NCBI GenBank assembly: GCA_023974075.1
Contig: CM043800.1
Span: 7,841,453 to 7,905,452 of the forward strand
DNA: 64,000 nt
Source of the DNA: Chaenocephalus aceratus
Lineage: Eukaryota > Chordata > Actinopteri > Perciformes > Channichthyidae
Direction of reading: 5' to 3'
Shown: one piece after another, positions 20,876-33,371 of the stretch
How the letters are laid out: every line of letters begins with the position of its first letter
How positions within the stretch are numbered: position 1 is the first letter of the stretch
Made by a program: the position numbers and the translations under genes
The notes under the pieces: generated by a model
Database searches by the model: none
The model's input: only the letters and a program-made list of their open reading frames with translations
Told to the model about the DNA's origin: nothing

Positions 20876-23234
20876 ATGTTTTACTGTTTAAATATGAGTC
20901 GACGGAAGATTTTCAAAACGGAGCATTTGCAAAGACAAGTAAAGAACTACTCCGAGCACTGCTGTGTCCCACTTTGTACGGCGTCAGCTAAATTCAATCC
21001 TAAATTTCCATTGGCTTTCCGACCGAACTCGAGCTGCGAAGACAGTGGCTGGTTAAAATACGACTCGATAACTTTACAATCTCCTCTCACTCCAAGGTCT
21101 GCAGTCGTCACTTCGCTACGGATCAACTAATAGAGCCAAAAACCCTTGATGGCCGTAGGAGGCTTGTGAAAGGTGCTGTACCAACTCTGTTTGAGTGGAA
21201 TCACTTTACTGCTCAAACACCGCGGGCTAGTGTTTGGGAGAGAAGGGAGCGGCCCACTGAACCAGTCTCTCGGGAGGAGCAGGAAGAGCACATCGATGTC
21301 CGTGACCATGATTACTGCTCAACCCCTGAACCAGCTTCACTGGACATGTCCTCTCAAGCTACAGAAGACAACTCCAAAACAGTGGAGGATCTGCAGAAGC
21401 AACTGCAGGAGTTAAGAGTCCAGCGAGAGTTTTGCTTACAGCGGTTTGCTGGCTCCGACGACAACATCCGATTCTATACCAGGTAATGTTTTGGCTAAAT
21501 GCTATCCAAGTTTTTGAGATGGGTTAGCTTATAAAGAATCCTGTTTACCTGCCGTTTGACTGCTGACTATATGCATGCAGTGTTGGAATAAGTAGGCTAC
21601 TCAACTTAACTGAAGTATAAGTACAAATACTATGGTTTGAAAATACTCCTGAACTGAACATGTAGAATCATAAATCATGTGTTTTCATATATAAAAAGTA
21701 ACTAGAAACTATGAAGGTTAACTAAATGTGGTGGAGTAAAACATACTAATACTAACAACATACTGATAATACTTTACTACAAGTGGAAATATTCAAAACC
21801 TTACCAAAGTAAAAGTACATGTCAACATCCACTGCGTTTCCCCCAGTTGCACACTTAAGAATTAAGAGTAAAAGTAGTAAAATGTTCCCTGTATGTTTTA
21901 GATTATTATTACTGCTGCTTTAATGTAGTTACATGTTACTGCTGTATATTACTATACCTGCACCAAGTGCCTTCTTAATCAGTCTATTTGAATTATAATG
22001 TATTATAGCAAACAAGAGGAAAGCATTAGCCCATGTGTTACAGTTAATGACTGTATTTACTGTGTCAATTAATGACTGACATGTGTCTTTTGTGTACAGG
22101 TTCCCGAGCTATAACGACCTGATGGCCTTCTTGTTTTTGATTGAGCCTTCCATTTATAAAATGGTTCGTGTTACAATAGTGATATCAGCTGCCAAGAGGA
22201 ATGAAGAAGTGGTTACACACGCACGACCATCAACGGTAGGCTACGTTTCTTTTAACACACAATCTAAACACAAACTGAAGGGAAAATGTTTCTCCGACAT
22301 TTCATTGCTTTCGTGTAGGCTAAAAGGCTATAGTACTCAATCCTGTTTGAATACATCAGAGAACTAAAACAACCTAATGTTTTTCCCATGGTGTGCTACA
22401 TTCATGACATTAATATAGTAGGCCTACCCTTTTTTTGTTTTTATCTTACAGAGACAGCTGCTTCAGCCAATTGACGAGTTCTTCCTTTTTCTCTGCTTCC
22501 TGTCGGTGGGTTTGAAAGAGAGGGACCTTGCAAACCGCTTCAATGTACACCAGTCCACTGTGAGCCGCATCATTGCAACATGGACGAGTTTTCTTACAAC
22601 TTTATTGGGGTCACAGTGCATCTGGCTTACACCTGCAGAAGTTCAAGCCCACCTCCCAGAGGCATTCAAAGATTTCCCAGACACACAGGTGATCCTGGAT
22701 TGCACAGAGCTGAGGTGTCAAACACCATCCTCACTCCTCCTCCAAAGTGAAATGTATTCTACATACAAATCTCACTGCACCATGAAAGCCCTGGTTGGCA
22801 TAGCCCCACATGGCGCAGTGACATTTAGTTCCAGTCTGTATGGTGGTTCTGTCAGCGACAAGGAGATTTCCAAACAGTCTGGAATAGCTGCGTTGTTGTC
22901 TGAACACATGGCAGTGATGGTAGATAAGGGCTTCCTGATCAACGATTGCTGCAAATGCAAAGTGTACTGCCCACCTTTTCTGTCAAAGCAGAAGCAAATG
23001 CCAGCCTATCAGGTGAGGGAGACACAGGCCATTGCCAGACTGAGGGTTCATGTGGAGCGTGTCATTAGGAGGATAAAAGAGAACACACTTTTTGATGGTG
23101 TCATCCTCCTGTCCCATGCCTACAACATCAACCAACTGTTTGCAGTAGCATGTTCCAATCTTTATTCCAGACTCAAGGTCCATATCACATACAAAAAGAC
23201 AAAACACACATCAATAAATAAGATAAAAAGCTAA
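20876..23234 (+). CDS. THAP-domain DDE_4 transposase of the ISL2EU element (three exons)
   Basis: Exons by splice signals: 20876-21482, 22100-22235 and 22452-23234, joining in phase. Exon 1 begins with a THAP zinc finger (CCVPLC; the later CSRHF is in the shifted frame). It continues to the THAP-typical end (VPTLFEWN), then an acidic linker and a short coiled coil (VEDLQKQLQELRVQREF). Exon 3 has a helix-turn-helix (RDLANRFNVHQSTVSRII) and a DDE_4 core with Asp in ILDCTEL, Asp in VDKGF and Glu in HVERVIRRIKE, all three present. One extra base near 21015 shifts the THAP frame, so exon 1 as written does not read through. The core exon 3 is intact. The protein would cut and paste the element. Confidence 0.85.
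21575..21880. repeat. hAT-like miniature element fragment in the transposase intron
   Basis: It starts gcagtgttggaataagta and contains several aagtaaaagtac-like segments in both orientations, as in the common fish miniature family also seen at 59051-59568. The right end is unclear. Confidence 0.35.
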
Positions 23235-23844
23235 ACAGAAAACAGATAAAAACATAAAAATCAGTCCAATCACAGCTAGCCACACATGCTCACTGTCTGT
23301 ATAGGCTATTGCGCCAATGTCTCCAAATCATGGACGGTAGAACTCTTCAATAGGGTTAATTAAAATCGAGATAACATGATTGTCCGAGTCTTCTAGGATG
23401 TATGCTGTCAAACTATCAGAACAAAGCACTGGTGAGGAAATGGGTGAAATAAGACAAGATGATGACACCTGTGCAGGTAGCTGTGATTAAGCTGGGTGAG
23501 CACACCGTAATCCCGTGTTGCCTGACACACGCTAGTGTTTTGTTTGAATAAATGGTAAATAGCAAATTACAATGCGTTGATGATTTCTTACAAATGCAAT
23601 GATTTACTATTCACTACAAAAAAATCACTTCACTTTATTGTCTTTTGGAATACAATTGTATATTTATTTACATATATGAAATGTGACAAACAATATATAT
23701 CAAAAACAAAATATTGAAATCACATTTTGTTGTCATTCAGAACACATGATTGAGGGATTGCCTCCTAAAATCAATGATGGCTGAGCCAGGGTCTAGCAGC
23801 TCACTGCTTAAGAGTTAACAATGGCTACAGTGCCCACTACTTTT
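23235..23844. other. Non-coding gap between convergent transposon genes
   Basis: About 610 bases, AT-rich, without a frame. Neither gene shows a clear AATAAA near its stop except weak variants (aataaataag at 23214). Confidence 0.4.
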
Positions 23845-26178
23845 TTAATGACAGGTACTTCGGCATGTACAGTATGTGTAAAAGTCTACTTTTTCTCTGA
23901 TTGCTCTTTGCACTTCTGGATCTGTGTATATTCTTTGCACCAGGTAGTCCTCCTGTGCCCACACTACAAAGTCACACCACTGCATCCCAGACACAAGAAG
24001 TTGACCCTGTACTTGCCAGTAATAGGCATGGCTTTTCTTGAGCTTAGGGGAGCCACATTCCATCTGCACATATTTGCAGTCGACATAATTTGGGACATTG
24101 GGACATTTGAATTCAACAAGGCCAAATTGGGGATATTCTGTTGGGTCAAAAACAACTCCATCAGGGGAGGCACCAAGCCAGGGCGTAGAGGGGTGCATGA
24201 CAAGGCCACAAGGGGAGTAGTTCACGTTTGCCAGTCTACTGTATTCAGCTGCTACTGTGGGCTCCATCTCTGCACCTCTCCTCATTTCTGCAGTCTGCCT
24301 TGTACCTTTGAGTATTCGCTCTGCTAGAGAATTAGCAGAGCTCTCACCTCTGACGTGACTAATCTCTCTAAACCTAGAGGCGGTAACCCTGGGTTTGCGG
24401 AGCAGATGCCACTCTGAGCTAGAGCTTTGCTCACGGGTAGCCTCCTCAATTTTGTGAGACATTTCCAAATCAACAGATAAGCTGTTCATATGTAGTTGCT
24501 CCTCTTCTGAGCACACCAGCGGTAAATCACATGGCAAGATCACATACCCCTCTATGGGCAAGTGAGGTGTTGGTGGTGTGTCAGTGTGAAGTGTGGTGTA
24601 CCGAGACGTCAAAGCAGGCATCTGATAGGACAGAACACTGCCCTCCTGCACAATCCCGAAGGGACTTGTCAGGTCTCATGTTCATTGTGGTCACAAGCGG
24701 TCTGTCTTCAATGCTGAATGCTGAGTATGCCTCCGTAACTCTGAACAGGCAGGGTCTGGTAATGGCCCCACCATGCCTCTGTAGAATCCACTCCTACAAA
24801 GAATGGCAAAGACAATATAGCACATTAATGTGACAATAAAGGTTAGGAATACAGCACCAGAATTAGGAATTTAAAAAACACAGGAAACACAATTTTCCAG
24901 CTAAAATTACCTTACTCCAGTCTGCACCATCCTATTTGGTACAGGCTTGGTGAAAACCATGGAGTTGATGGGCCCTGGTTTCACACCCTTAAGGAAAAGA
25001 CAATTACTGTTGGTTGAGTCACTTTAAAACAAAAACTCTGTGAAAGATTACAAGTATTTGAACCTCATTGAAATTACCATTGTTCGCGGCTTGTGCCATT
25101 GCTGTTCCGATTCAGTACAGCTATGCACAGGTGGCACAACTGGCATGTTCAGTTCAGTGTAGTGTGCTGTTTGGAACAGCAATGCTACTGTGTGATTGCA
25201 CAAAACAGTTCCTGCAACACAGTTCCTGGTTGTGCGTGAGCACCACTGGTGATGAATCACGAAGCGTTATCTAAAAAAGAGAGAATAAATACTAGTGATT
25301 AGTAACCTCACTTGTGGTAAATGAGCCAGGAGGTTATTATGAGTAGAATTATTGGTTATTTTTACTGACCCATTATCCTAGAAGAAGCATGTATTCCTGA
25401 ATGCTTAGTGTTACCTTTTTACCCTACAATACCACAATGAACTTTCTTTGGAAACTAAGATGCCTTGAAAATTGTATTAAAGCAGTTTTGACTATATATT
25501 TGAACCCCCAAACTTACACATCCATAATCAATGTAATAATATCTGACCAATCAGCTGTGATAAAGCAGGGAGAAGTAGGATGCTGTCTCGCTCTTCCTCA
25601 TTGACCTGTAGCACAAGGCTCTCACGCTGACCTACCCTGTCAGCCTGTCTTTATTGGACACTGAATGAAGAAAAACAGAGCAACAGCGTTAGATCTATAC
25701 TCACGTCAAAACATCTATGGCAACATTGCTTTACAAAAGCTGATACCATTATGCAGTGTGGCTAACAACAAGACAACCTCTAGTTGGCTAGGCTATAAGG
25801 CTATTAAACGATAGTATTTTTTAGCAAAATGGCTAATGTTTTAAAGAATTAACACCAGAAACGGTACATAGCGTTACCCAGAGCATTATAGTAGTCTACT
25901 ATAGTAGTAGTATAATAGTAGTTATACTATAGGGCTCTGGCGTTACCTAGCTTTTGACAGCTAACGTTAGCGTAACCTGGAGCATAAGCTAGCTGGTTAG
26001 TACCTGTTACTCCAGTTACCTTCTTACCTTCATAGTTGTGTATATATGACGCAGCATATAATTTGAAGCCTTTATCGAGTTTGCTGGCTGGGGCTTTAGT
26101 CGTCCGGCAAATCCGATGAACATCTGACATTTTTAATTTCAGAAGCTCTTGTAGGCAGCGGGTGTAGAAGGTCGTCAT
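23845..26178 (-). CDS. SWIM / YqaJ-type exonuclease of the ISL2EU element (at least four exons)
   Basis: The ATG at 26178-26176 opens exon 1 (to 26028; MSDVHRICRTTKAPASKLDK). Later exons are 25270-25078 (SWIM zinc finger, LCNHTVALLF, then SEQQWHKPRTM), 24987-24911 (KPGPINSMVFTKPVPN) and 24793-23845. At least one exon between 26028 and 25270 was not resolved. The last exon carries the lambda-exonuclease/YqaJ nuclease fold: PRVTASRF, RGAEMEP, GASPDGVV, LVEFKCP and YYWQVQGQL. These include the Asp and Glu-x-Lys expected to bind the metal ions. A frame slip near 24655 separates the 5' part of that exon from the nuclease part. The gene lies tail to tail with the transposase. Its role in transposition is unknown; end-processing of DNA is an inference from the phage family. 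Confidence 0.82.
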
Positions 26179-26241
26179 TTTCAAACAGGAAATGAATCAG
26201 CCGCTTTGAGTAGAATGCGGAAGTGACTGTGCATGTAGCCT

Positions 26242-27879
26242 ATTTGGATTCCTAAAGCTTTTAGTCTACCTTACCATCATCCAAGGGTAGTTTTCACTAT
26301 AAGTAAAACATTTTTTTTGGACGCACACTATAATTTACAGTTTTTTACTATGTTCAATCTGAATTTTCTTTAAAATAAAAAACATCTATATTGTTCTGAC
26401 TCTTCTACATTCAACTCACAGATTTATCATTACTTTGAGGAAAAAGATTATTAATGTAACCCTTTTAGAAGGGAAGATATGGTCATTTGTTCTGGGAATG
26501 TCATTTTCGAGCCTGAGACCTGAAAAACAGGGGCGCCAGCTAAAGTCTTGCCTAGGGCAGCAAATTCGTCAGGGCCGGCCCTGTGCCGTCCAACAACATT
26601 CGGCCGTTCACGGAAACAACCGATTATGACCGAGAAATTATATCATGAAAGTTACGGTGCTTATTAAGCTTTTTAAAACGTATGTGGTAACATGCCAAAG
26701 TGCTTTGTTTTGAACGTTCATCAGTATTACTGTATAATCAAAAAGAGAAATATGAACGTTAGTTTTTACTGAAATTATCAAATAAAGTTTCAGTCTGTAC
26801 TGTTCAACTTTTAAAAGATGTTTGAATGGTGATATACACAGTGAGAGATGGTAAGGACTAACGTTCATAATAAATACATTTGTATTGATTTAAAGATCTT
26901 TCCATCAATCATACGTATTGGGATCATTGGTATTAAAGTGGACCGGAGGGAGAGGGTGACGAGCATAAGTTTCAATTTCCTTTTTTATTTCAATTCCAAC
27001 TTTGGTCATGAAGAATATGTTTCTCTGTTGTCCACCTTCATAAAGCGTAACACAACAGGATCAGAGCACGGTGCAGAGTCTCTAGGTGAGTTTACAGTAG
27101 TCCGTCGTTCTTATTATACATCCATGTTGGAGACCGCTGTATAGAAAACTGTAGTTTCCCCACATTTATGACGTCCGCTGGCACAGCATAAACACGTCGG
27201 ATAGTGAATGTTACGCTCCTCGTAAAGAGACTCAAAACTTGAACACGCTATGCAAGAACACTTGGGACGGAGACTTAGGTGAAGTGTCAAAAAGACTGGA
27301 TTTATTTAAGTCCTCAAAAAACAGGCAGGAGACAAAGTAAACTCTCAACAGAGTGGGAAGAACGTGGAGCAGGGATGAGACGGAGGTTGGGCTGGACGTG
27401 GCAGGCAGGACGGAATGGAATATGGAGTCTCTGGAACAGGCACAAAACAGAACAGGATTAGTATATGAACAAATCCAACTGGAAGAGTATACAAAAAGAC
27501 TAGCAATACTAGTCAGCCGGAACTGGAGTTTACCACTGTGAGTATACGAAGAACTGGCGAAGTCTGATGATCGAACCGGAGTTTTAAGCAGCAGCAGGTG
27601 AGTAGTGGTAATCAGTGATGATGAGAAACAGGAGCGGAGGTGAGTTGGCGGGAAACGGAAAGTAGGTCAACCACGCCCAGCCAGGAAGACAGAAAAAAGG
27701 AGAAGGAGATACTGCAATTCCTCACAGTGAAAGTGTAGTCGGATTCTCTAAGTACCGAACTCTCTTCTCCTAAGTCCTTTTGAATTCTCCTATCCACTAT
27801 CCCTTAACCCTGTGACGTTTCACATAGACGTCAAGGGATAGACGTCAGGAGCTGATTTTTTGGACTATTCCACCGCAAC
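26242..27879. other. Gene-free stretch with a hAT terminal fragment
   Basis: A hAT-type terminus lies near 26545-26582 (minus-strand view starts cagggccggccctgacgaat). Two short frames (26848-27144 and 27279-27541) have no recognisable motif. The purine-rich part from 27270 resembles a decayed relative of the TGTCA-ended repeat family. Confidence 0.4.
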
Positions 27880-28213
27880 CCTGGCAAAGACGAGCATAGG
27901 CGAGGCAGGGAGAAAGGACATGAAGAGACAAGGTATCATGGACATGGAAAGACGACAAACAGACATGAACAGACATGGAGCAGAGGGGAAGACAAGAGTA
28001 AATGCACAGAAGGGTAATCACAGGACAAGACACAGCTGGGCAGGGGAGGCAGAAACACAAGGGCAACAGATGAACACAATCAGACAATCAGACACAGGAG
28101 GGAAAATAAAGACAGGGAGGCAAACACAGGAAGTAGAACCAGACAAGACACACGGAGGAAAACATTTCAAAATAAAAGGTGGAAAATTAAAACATAAAAC
28201 CAAAACCATGACA
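27880..28213. mobile_element. TGTCA-ended repeat, copy 3 (3' part)
   Basis: Purine-rich sequence with aggacatgaagagacaag-like blocks and the cacaatcagacaatcagaca junction that matches copy 1 across its insertion site. It ends ccaaaaccatgaca at 28213. It is useful because it shows the uninterrupted arrangement of the family at the point where the 6-kb element landed in copy 1. Confidence 0.5.
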
Positions 28214-28388
28214 GTCTCGTAACGGTCCATTGTGAGTCCACCAATGTTATATGAGTGACCTGTTGAATCTGTGGAGCACTCTTTAAATGTTTGAACAGGT
28301 TTTATGCAAATACAGCTGGCTAGAGAAAGTGAAAGATAATTTTGTTTTCAAATGACTAAGGGGACTGTCATTTTCATTGGTACAATAA

Positions 28389-28692
28389 TAGACACTGGCC
28401 CTTTCTCATTTCTCTAACTCCCCTCCTCGACTCCTATCCTCGATACTTAGTCCCGCCCACAGGAGATGCGAGCCGAGGAGGGGAACCGAGGAGAGAGGAG
28501 GGGAAGCAGCAGGCGGTTAGAGAAGTGAGAACTCCTCTCCTCTGAGCGGTCATTTTAAAGAGACGTCCATTAATGATGACAGGAGGCACAGCAGCCCTCT
28601 GTCTGATGGACAGATGTGTTCATGACGACTTATATATTTACTTTGATTCATTCACAGTGCAGTATAATGAGACAATAACAGGCTACAGATGC

Positions 28693-28752
<60 letters not shown>

Positions 28753-29527
28753 GTATATATTTATATAAATATATACAATTTCAGAATCAAACAGAGCACT
28801 CTCATAATAACATAACACTATCGGAGACTGGATATATCCCCCCCCCCTTCTCTCTGGTCGCTACAATGTGGGAAATAAATTACGGGCCAAAAGTTTTATT
28901 TACAAGTATTGAAAGTAAGCAGAGGACACCAAACCAACTGAGACCTGTCTGTCCGCTGCATCTACGCAAACACTGTACAACACACATACCTCCTACACAC
29001 TGTACCACACGCACCTACAGCTAACAGCCGTTGTGTATTTTATTATGTGAAGCACTAAATGGTTTTAGAAAATATCGACTCTTTGTATATATCTACTAAA
29101 CTAAAGCAAATAAAGAGAGTAGGCCTGTTATACTGAGTGATATATATTATACACACTGCTCTGCTTTCTGCACGGACCTCACAGCTGTTCTCTCTGTAAA
29201 CATCGCATCGCGATGTGAGCAGTTAATAAAATAATATCCAGGGGATGCATGCAGAGCTGTCATTGGCTGAGATAAGTCCGGCCGTGCGTCACGACTCTTT
29301 GAAACATCTCTGTTCACGGAAATGCATCCACGAAGGAGCCGTGGAGGACGTGGAAGACCCATCAGTGTATCCTCGGTTATAGCTCCTCGACGCTCGATCC
29401 TCGAAGTGCATTTAGAGAAATGAGATGTCCTTCAACATGGCGCGCTGAAATTCATTTCCGGGTCACTACCGGAGGACCGAGGAGTCGAGGAGGGGGATTT
29501 GATGAAATGAGAAAGGGCCACTGTCTA
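28389..29527. mobile_element. 1.1-kb inverted-repeat element, non-coding
   Basis: The left end tagacactggccctttctca and its continuation (tttc, then cctcctcgactcct) are inverted at 29480-29527. There is no transposase frame inside. It contains a CA repeat at 28695-28743 and GA-rich blocks of cgaggagggg. Superfamily unknown; the ends fit hAT-like cactggccc only loosely, and no direct target duplication is evident. Confidence 0.65.
28695..28743. repeat. CA dinucleotide microsatellite
   Basis: About 24 uninterrupted CA units followed by a short TA tract. Confidence 0.97.
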
Positions 29528-30840
29528 TCATAAAGAGGTGCAGTGATGACATATTTTTGTTGGCCAACCCGAAAATTAGAATCGCAAGGGCTCCCTCGAC
29601 TAGAAGCAATGGGATTTTACCATAGGATTTCGCCTGATTGTAGAAAATAGTTGCCAAACACTCATTAACAATACTTAACCTCCTTTGTTTACCAGGATTA
29701 TCTCTATATATTAACAGTACTTTTAGATTTCTAAAGCGTAAATGCAATCGCCAGAAGTAAAAAGCTAACGTTAGGCTATAAAGAACAGCATCATGGTCGA
29801 ATGGCTGTGCTAAGCTAAAGGTGGTCGAATTTCAGCAGTCTCATTTAGCCACTTAGCATCTCCTGTTTTGATGACACACTTCATGGAATTCAAAAGTGGT
29901 CTAATTACTCTATTTAGCAACTAAAATCTCTTAGCCCTCGATTCCACCGGGTCCGTCTGCGTCGCGTTACGGCGTTCGTCAATGGGTGCTATTCCACCAG
30001 ACGTGCCGCGTTACAGCTCAGAAGCGTCTCTGCTAAAAATAAGATGCAAGTCTATTTTTGACGCGACGCGAGGTGTTGCATAGCGCCAGGCAGGAAGTGG
30101 ACCGGTCAGAGCATCCAGTCAATCCCCAAAATAAACTAATTTTGCAGACCCTATCCCTCCGTAATCTTTCAAGTAGGAGGAGAAATGCCAGCGTTCTCCT
30201 CCGGTTTACAGGCACTGTGTAAATTATATATATAGAATAATTATGATGATGAATGCATTTTTTTAAATAAAATACAGCAACACATCTTTGATTCATGTTG
30301 TTTATAACTGGAATATTACAATTATTATTAACTTTGTCTGTACAAAGTAGCCTGTCCAGGAAATATGCCCAAATCAACAAAAACTGCGAGCCGGCACACA
30401 AGACGCTCCGCTTCTGAAACGCTCCGCTTCTGAAACGCTCCTCTGAACCTGAATGCGCCCGGTAGGGTATGACGGCGGAGGAGGCCGGATCAAATTTCTT
30501 ACATAACCATAGACAAATTGCAATTTTGCTTCTATTTCAGCTTGGTCATTTTTTATATATTAAAGTGTTGGGGTGACTGACTCATATTGCATGTCTATGA
30601 ATGCAGATTAAACCTTTAAAAGGTTAATGAACTAAATCAACACATCATGGACTGCCTCACATGCCTAATATTTAATAGGAAAAAAACTGTGAAAAACATG
30701 AATGACCCTGATGGTTATTAACATTTCAAGAACACACTTTTCCTGCTGAGCAAACACACTCCCTGCACTAAACACATGCCTGTTGCTGCTTCCTTAAGTA
30801 CTAAAACATATATATATATATATATATTCTTTGATAAGAA
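29528..30840. other. Gene-free stretch with decayed repeats
   Basis: Near 29604 the block agcaatgggattttaccata resembles, in inverted orientation, 50100-50125, indicating a dispersed repeat. The GC-rich part at 29938-30470 starts cctcgattccaccgggtccg. It may derive from a Harbinger element (a basic Arg/Leu-rich frame near 30200 on the minus strand), but it is too decayed to assign. Confidence 0.35.
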
Positions 30841-30845
30841 TTTGA

Positions 30846-30885
30846 AAGCGAGGATCTTAAATAGAAATATTTAAGATCCTCGCTT
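30846..30885. repeat. Perfect 17-bp hairpin
   Basis: Left stem 30846-30862 (aagcgaggatcttaaat) and right stem 30869-30885 are exact inverted copies with a 6-base loop. A TA microsatellite lies just upstream (30808-30827). No run of T follows, so this is not a typical Pol III unit. Confidence 0.85.
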
Positions 30886-33371
30886 ACAAATTCAAAGCAA
30901 CACGATAATTCATTTGTAGGGTTGTGTGGGGAGTTGTGTTTGAGTTCACCCTATGAATGTTAATCCAATATTCCCTCTCTTTTAGCTCTGTTTTTAGTCT
31001 CTGCCAACTATCGGTCTCATTTTGTGTTGAATGCTCCACTATGTTCACTAGCTTTTCAAGAATCCGCTGCTGTTGCCCCAAACGACACAATGAGAGCGGT
31101 CAGAGTGAAACACAACAGTAGTAGTTGCAGCCAGACAGCTAAACTCACTTTAACGCTGAGGGACACAAAGATGGCATCATGTTTTACAGAGAGACACATT
31201 TCAGAAACACATACAAACTTGAGTCTGTCTTTGTGTGTTTGGTGAGGAAGGAACAAGAAGAAAGCTCATTAAGTGTCGTGGCCCCTAAGAACCCACAGAG
31301 CTTTGGTGGAATCAGCAGAAACTACAGGGAGGATGGCGGCAGACGCACTCGCTTGTTATTCTTAAATTAAAGCAAATGAAAAGAGTGTTCCTCATCCTAC
31401 CAGATCAGGTTACGTCACATCAGGGAGGCCTTCATCACTTATTCGTCCCCCCTGGCTCTGTCCTCCTCCTACACTGCCCCCCCATCCTGCAGCAGGAATA
31501 TGGTGCGATGGGTCTTCCAGTGCACATGTTATCACTGTAACTCCCCTGCGTGTTTGATCCAGTCTAAATATTTTTGCAGAAAGCATTGAAGGGTCTGACC
31601 GTCAGAATTACAGGCAAGGAAGGGGGTTGGGTGGCGCACAGACGGTGCTACACACTTCAAAACTAACCTTGATACCTGTAGAGTTTGCTGAGTCAGCATT
31701 TGCTCTAAACTCCATCATGGAGATCATTGATATCAGCCTAAATCATACCTTGTTGTGAAGTTGTAGCCTAGCCCATTATGTATGGTGGCCGATTAGTGCA
31801 AATGTGTAACAACAGCCCAAAACATTTGTATTTGGAGAAAGCTTCTTGCTTACTTTTAGGAAACCCTGCGCATGTTTCGTCAAGTCGGTGAATGTTTTCT
31901 AAATTATGAATACGTGGTCAAGTTGGTGAAGATGTTTCTTCATTGGCAAACTATTTATATTGAAACTCTTAGCTTATACATATTAATAATAATGTTTTAC
32001 TATTATGTTACTTGTTGAAATGCAATCCAAGTAAAGAACTTTATTTTTGATTGAATGGATTTTGTTCCAACAAGCAAACGTCCACATAATATCTTTCTAC
32101 AATTTCTAAGTGTGAAAAAATTACCGGAGTTTGACAATCCAAAAAAAAAAACTCTGGGAATTGCCCTCCATGGGCTACACCGATGAGTAAATAGATTTCC
32201 AGACTTTGTTGTGAAGAAAACTGTGATGCTCCTCTCGCTTCCAGGAAAGAAACTTAAAATAACGAGACTAATGGAGTCTCTGAAAAGGTTCAAATGGGTA
32301 CTTTAATTAAGTAACGTGGTAATAGAACAAGCAGAAGGTAATGAAGAGACAAAAGCCGGCGTTGTCCCTGGTGTGGCTGCAGCGATGGAAAGCGCAAGCT
32401 GTGCTCAGCCGTCCCCTTTTATCGTCTTCCGTGCTGTGGAGGAGGGGGCCGGCCGCCTCAGTCTTCAATGTCCGACATCGCGTTAAACAGAGGATTTCGA
32501 CATTTTACATTCATTGCTTACTTCCACACGCTTTTTCTCCTCCTTATCTCTCTCATAACTTTTTATTTAATGACTTTAAACGGCTGTAATAGTTATTTTT
32601 AGAAATACTGGAAGTACTTTACGGCAGTTATCATTTACGGTAGCCCCGGATGTTGTCATATGCTACCCACGTCTGTAAACAAAACTAATTAAAATAAACT
32701 GTACCTTCATTTAATATTCAGCAATAATAATATCTCGACGTCTATAGATGTAGTGTTAAAATCAGTAGGTTTTGGTGTGCAACACTCCGTGTCATTTCTA
32801 GAAAACGTAATATTAGCCACATGCTAAATGCTAACCGGAGATGAAGGATTTTCAGAATAATAGCTTGGTATTAAGATTGTGCGAGAACTTCCGTTTTTTT
32901 TCAGAATAAAACAGCTTTTAAGCTGACGGTATGTTTAAATTAAATTATGTCATAAAACATTGATTTTAATTTCTAACAGTTGATAGATTCATATCTGACA
33001 CAGCTAACGATTCAGCTTTGAACGCATTTTACAACTTTTAGACCCTAATAATTTAAATGAGGGCTATAAAAGTGATAGTGTTAGTTGATTTATCTAACAA
33101 AATGTATCCTTTAATTTACAGACATCTCTTTCCCAATTTAAGTCAATAGGAAAAAGTTTTTTTGGGCCCAATGACGTCGTGTTTGGCCACAACGAAAATG
33201 TGCTTCAACTTCCGCCGGACAAATGATAAAAATGCTTTGCAGTCCTGCACAAAGCGAGGTATCTTGTCACCCTAGCGACCGTACATCCGCCAGCTACATG
33301 CTGAGTAGTGGAAACCTCAAGTGCTAGCTGGGTTAGTTTAACTCCCCTCTCTTCCTTCTCTTCCTTAGCAG
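30886..33371. other. Gene-free stretch
   Basis: Short frames occur but none has recognisable structure. A block at 31865-31890 (gcgcatgtttcgtcaagtcg) is similar to 9548-9575. Confidence 0.35.

Larger units (their letters stand above)
20781..26241. mobile_element. ISL2EU-type DNA transposon with transposase and YqaJ exonuclease genes
   Basis: A 5.46-kb element. The termini read AGGC-ATGCAC...ACTTCCGC on both sides in inverted orientation (20781 onward and 26241 backward). Each end is bordered by an AT dinucleotide (20779-20780 and 26242-26243), consistent with a 2-bp target duplication. It carries two convergent spliced genes: a THAP/DDE transposase on + (20876-23234) and a SWIM/YqaJ exonuclease on - (26178-23845). 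This two-gene set is the hallmark of the ISL2EU (IS4EU) group known from animals including fish. Both genes keep most key residues, but each has at least one apparent frameshift, so this copy is young but probably not autonomous. Confidence 0.85.

Noticed and set aside
20876..21130. Stand-alone host THAP gene
   Set aside because: The THAP finger splices in phase to the DDE_4 core and lies within the element's ends, so it is the transposase N-terminus.
10949..28213. LTR retrotransposon with TGTCA ends as LTR boundaries
   Set aside because: No gag/pol coding, primer-binding site or paired LTRs around any copy. The element type is left open.
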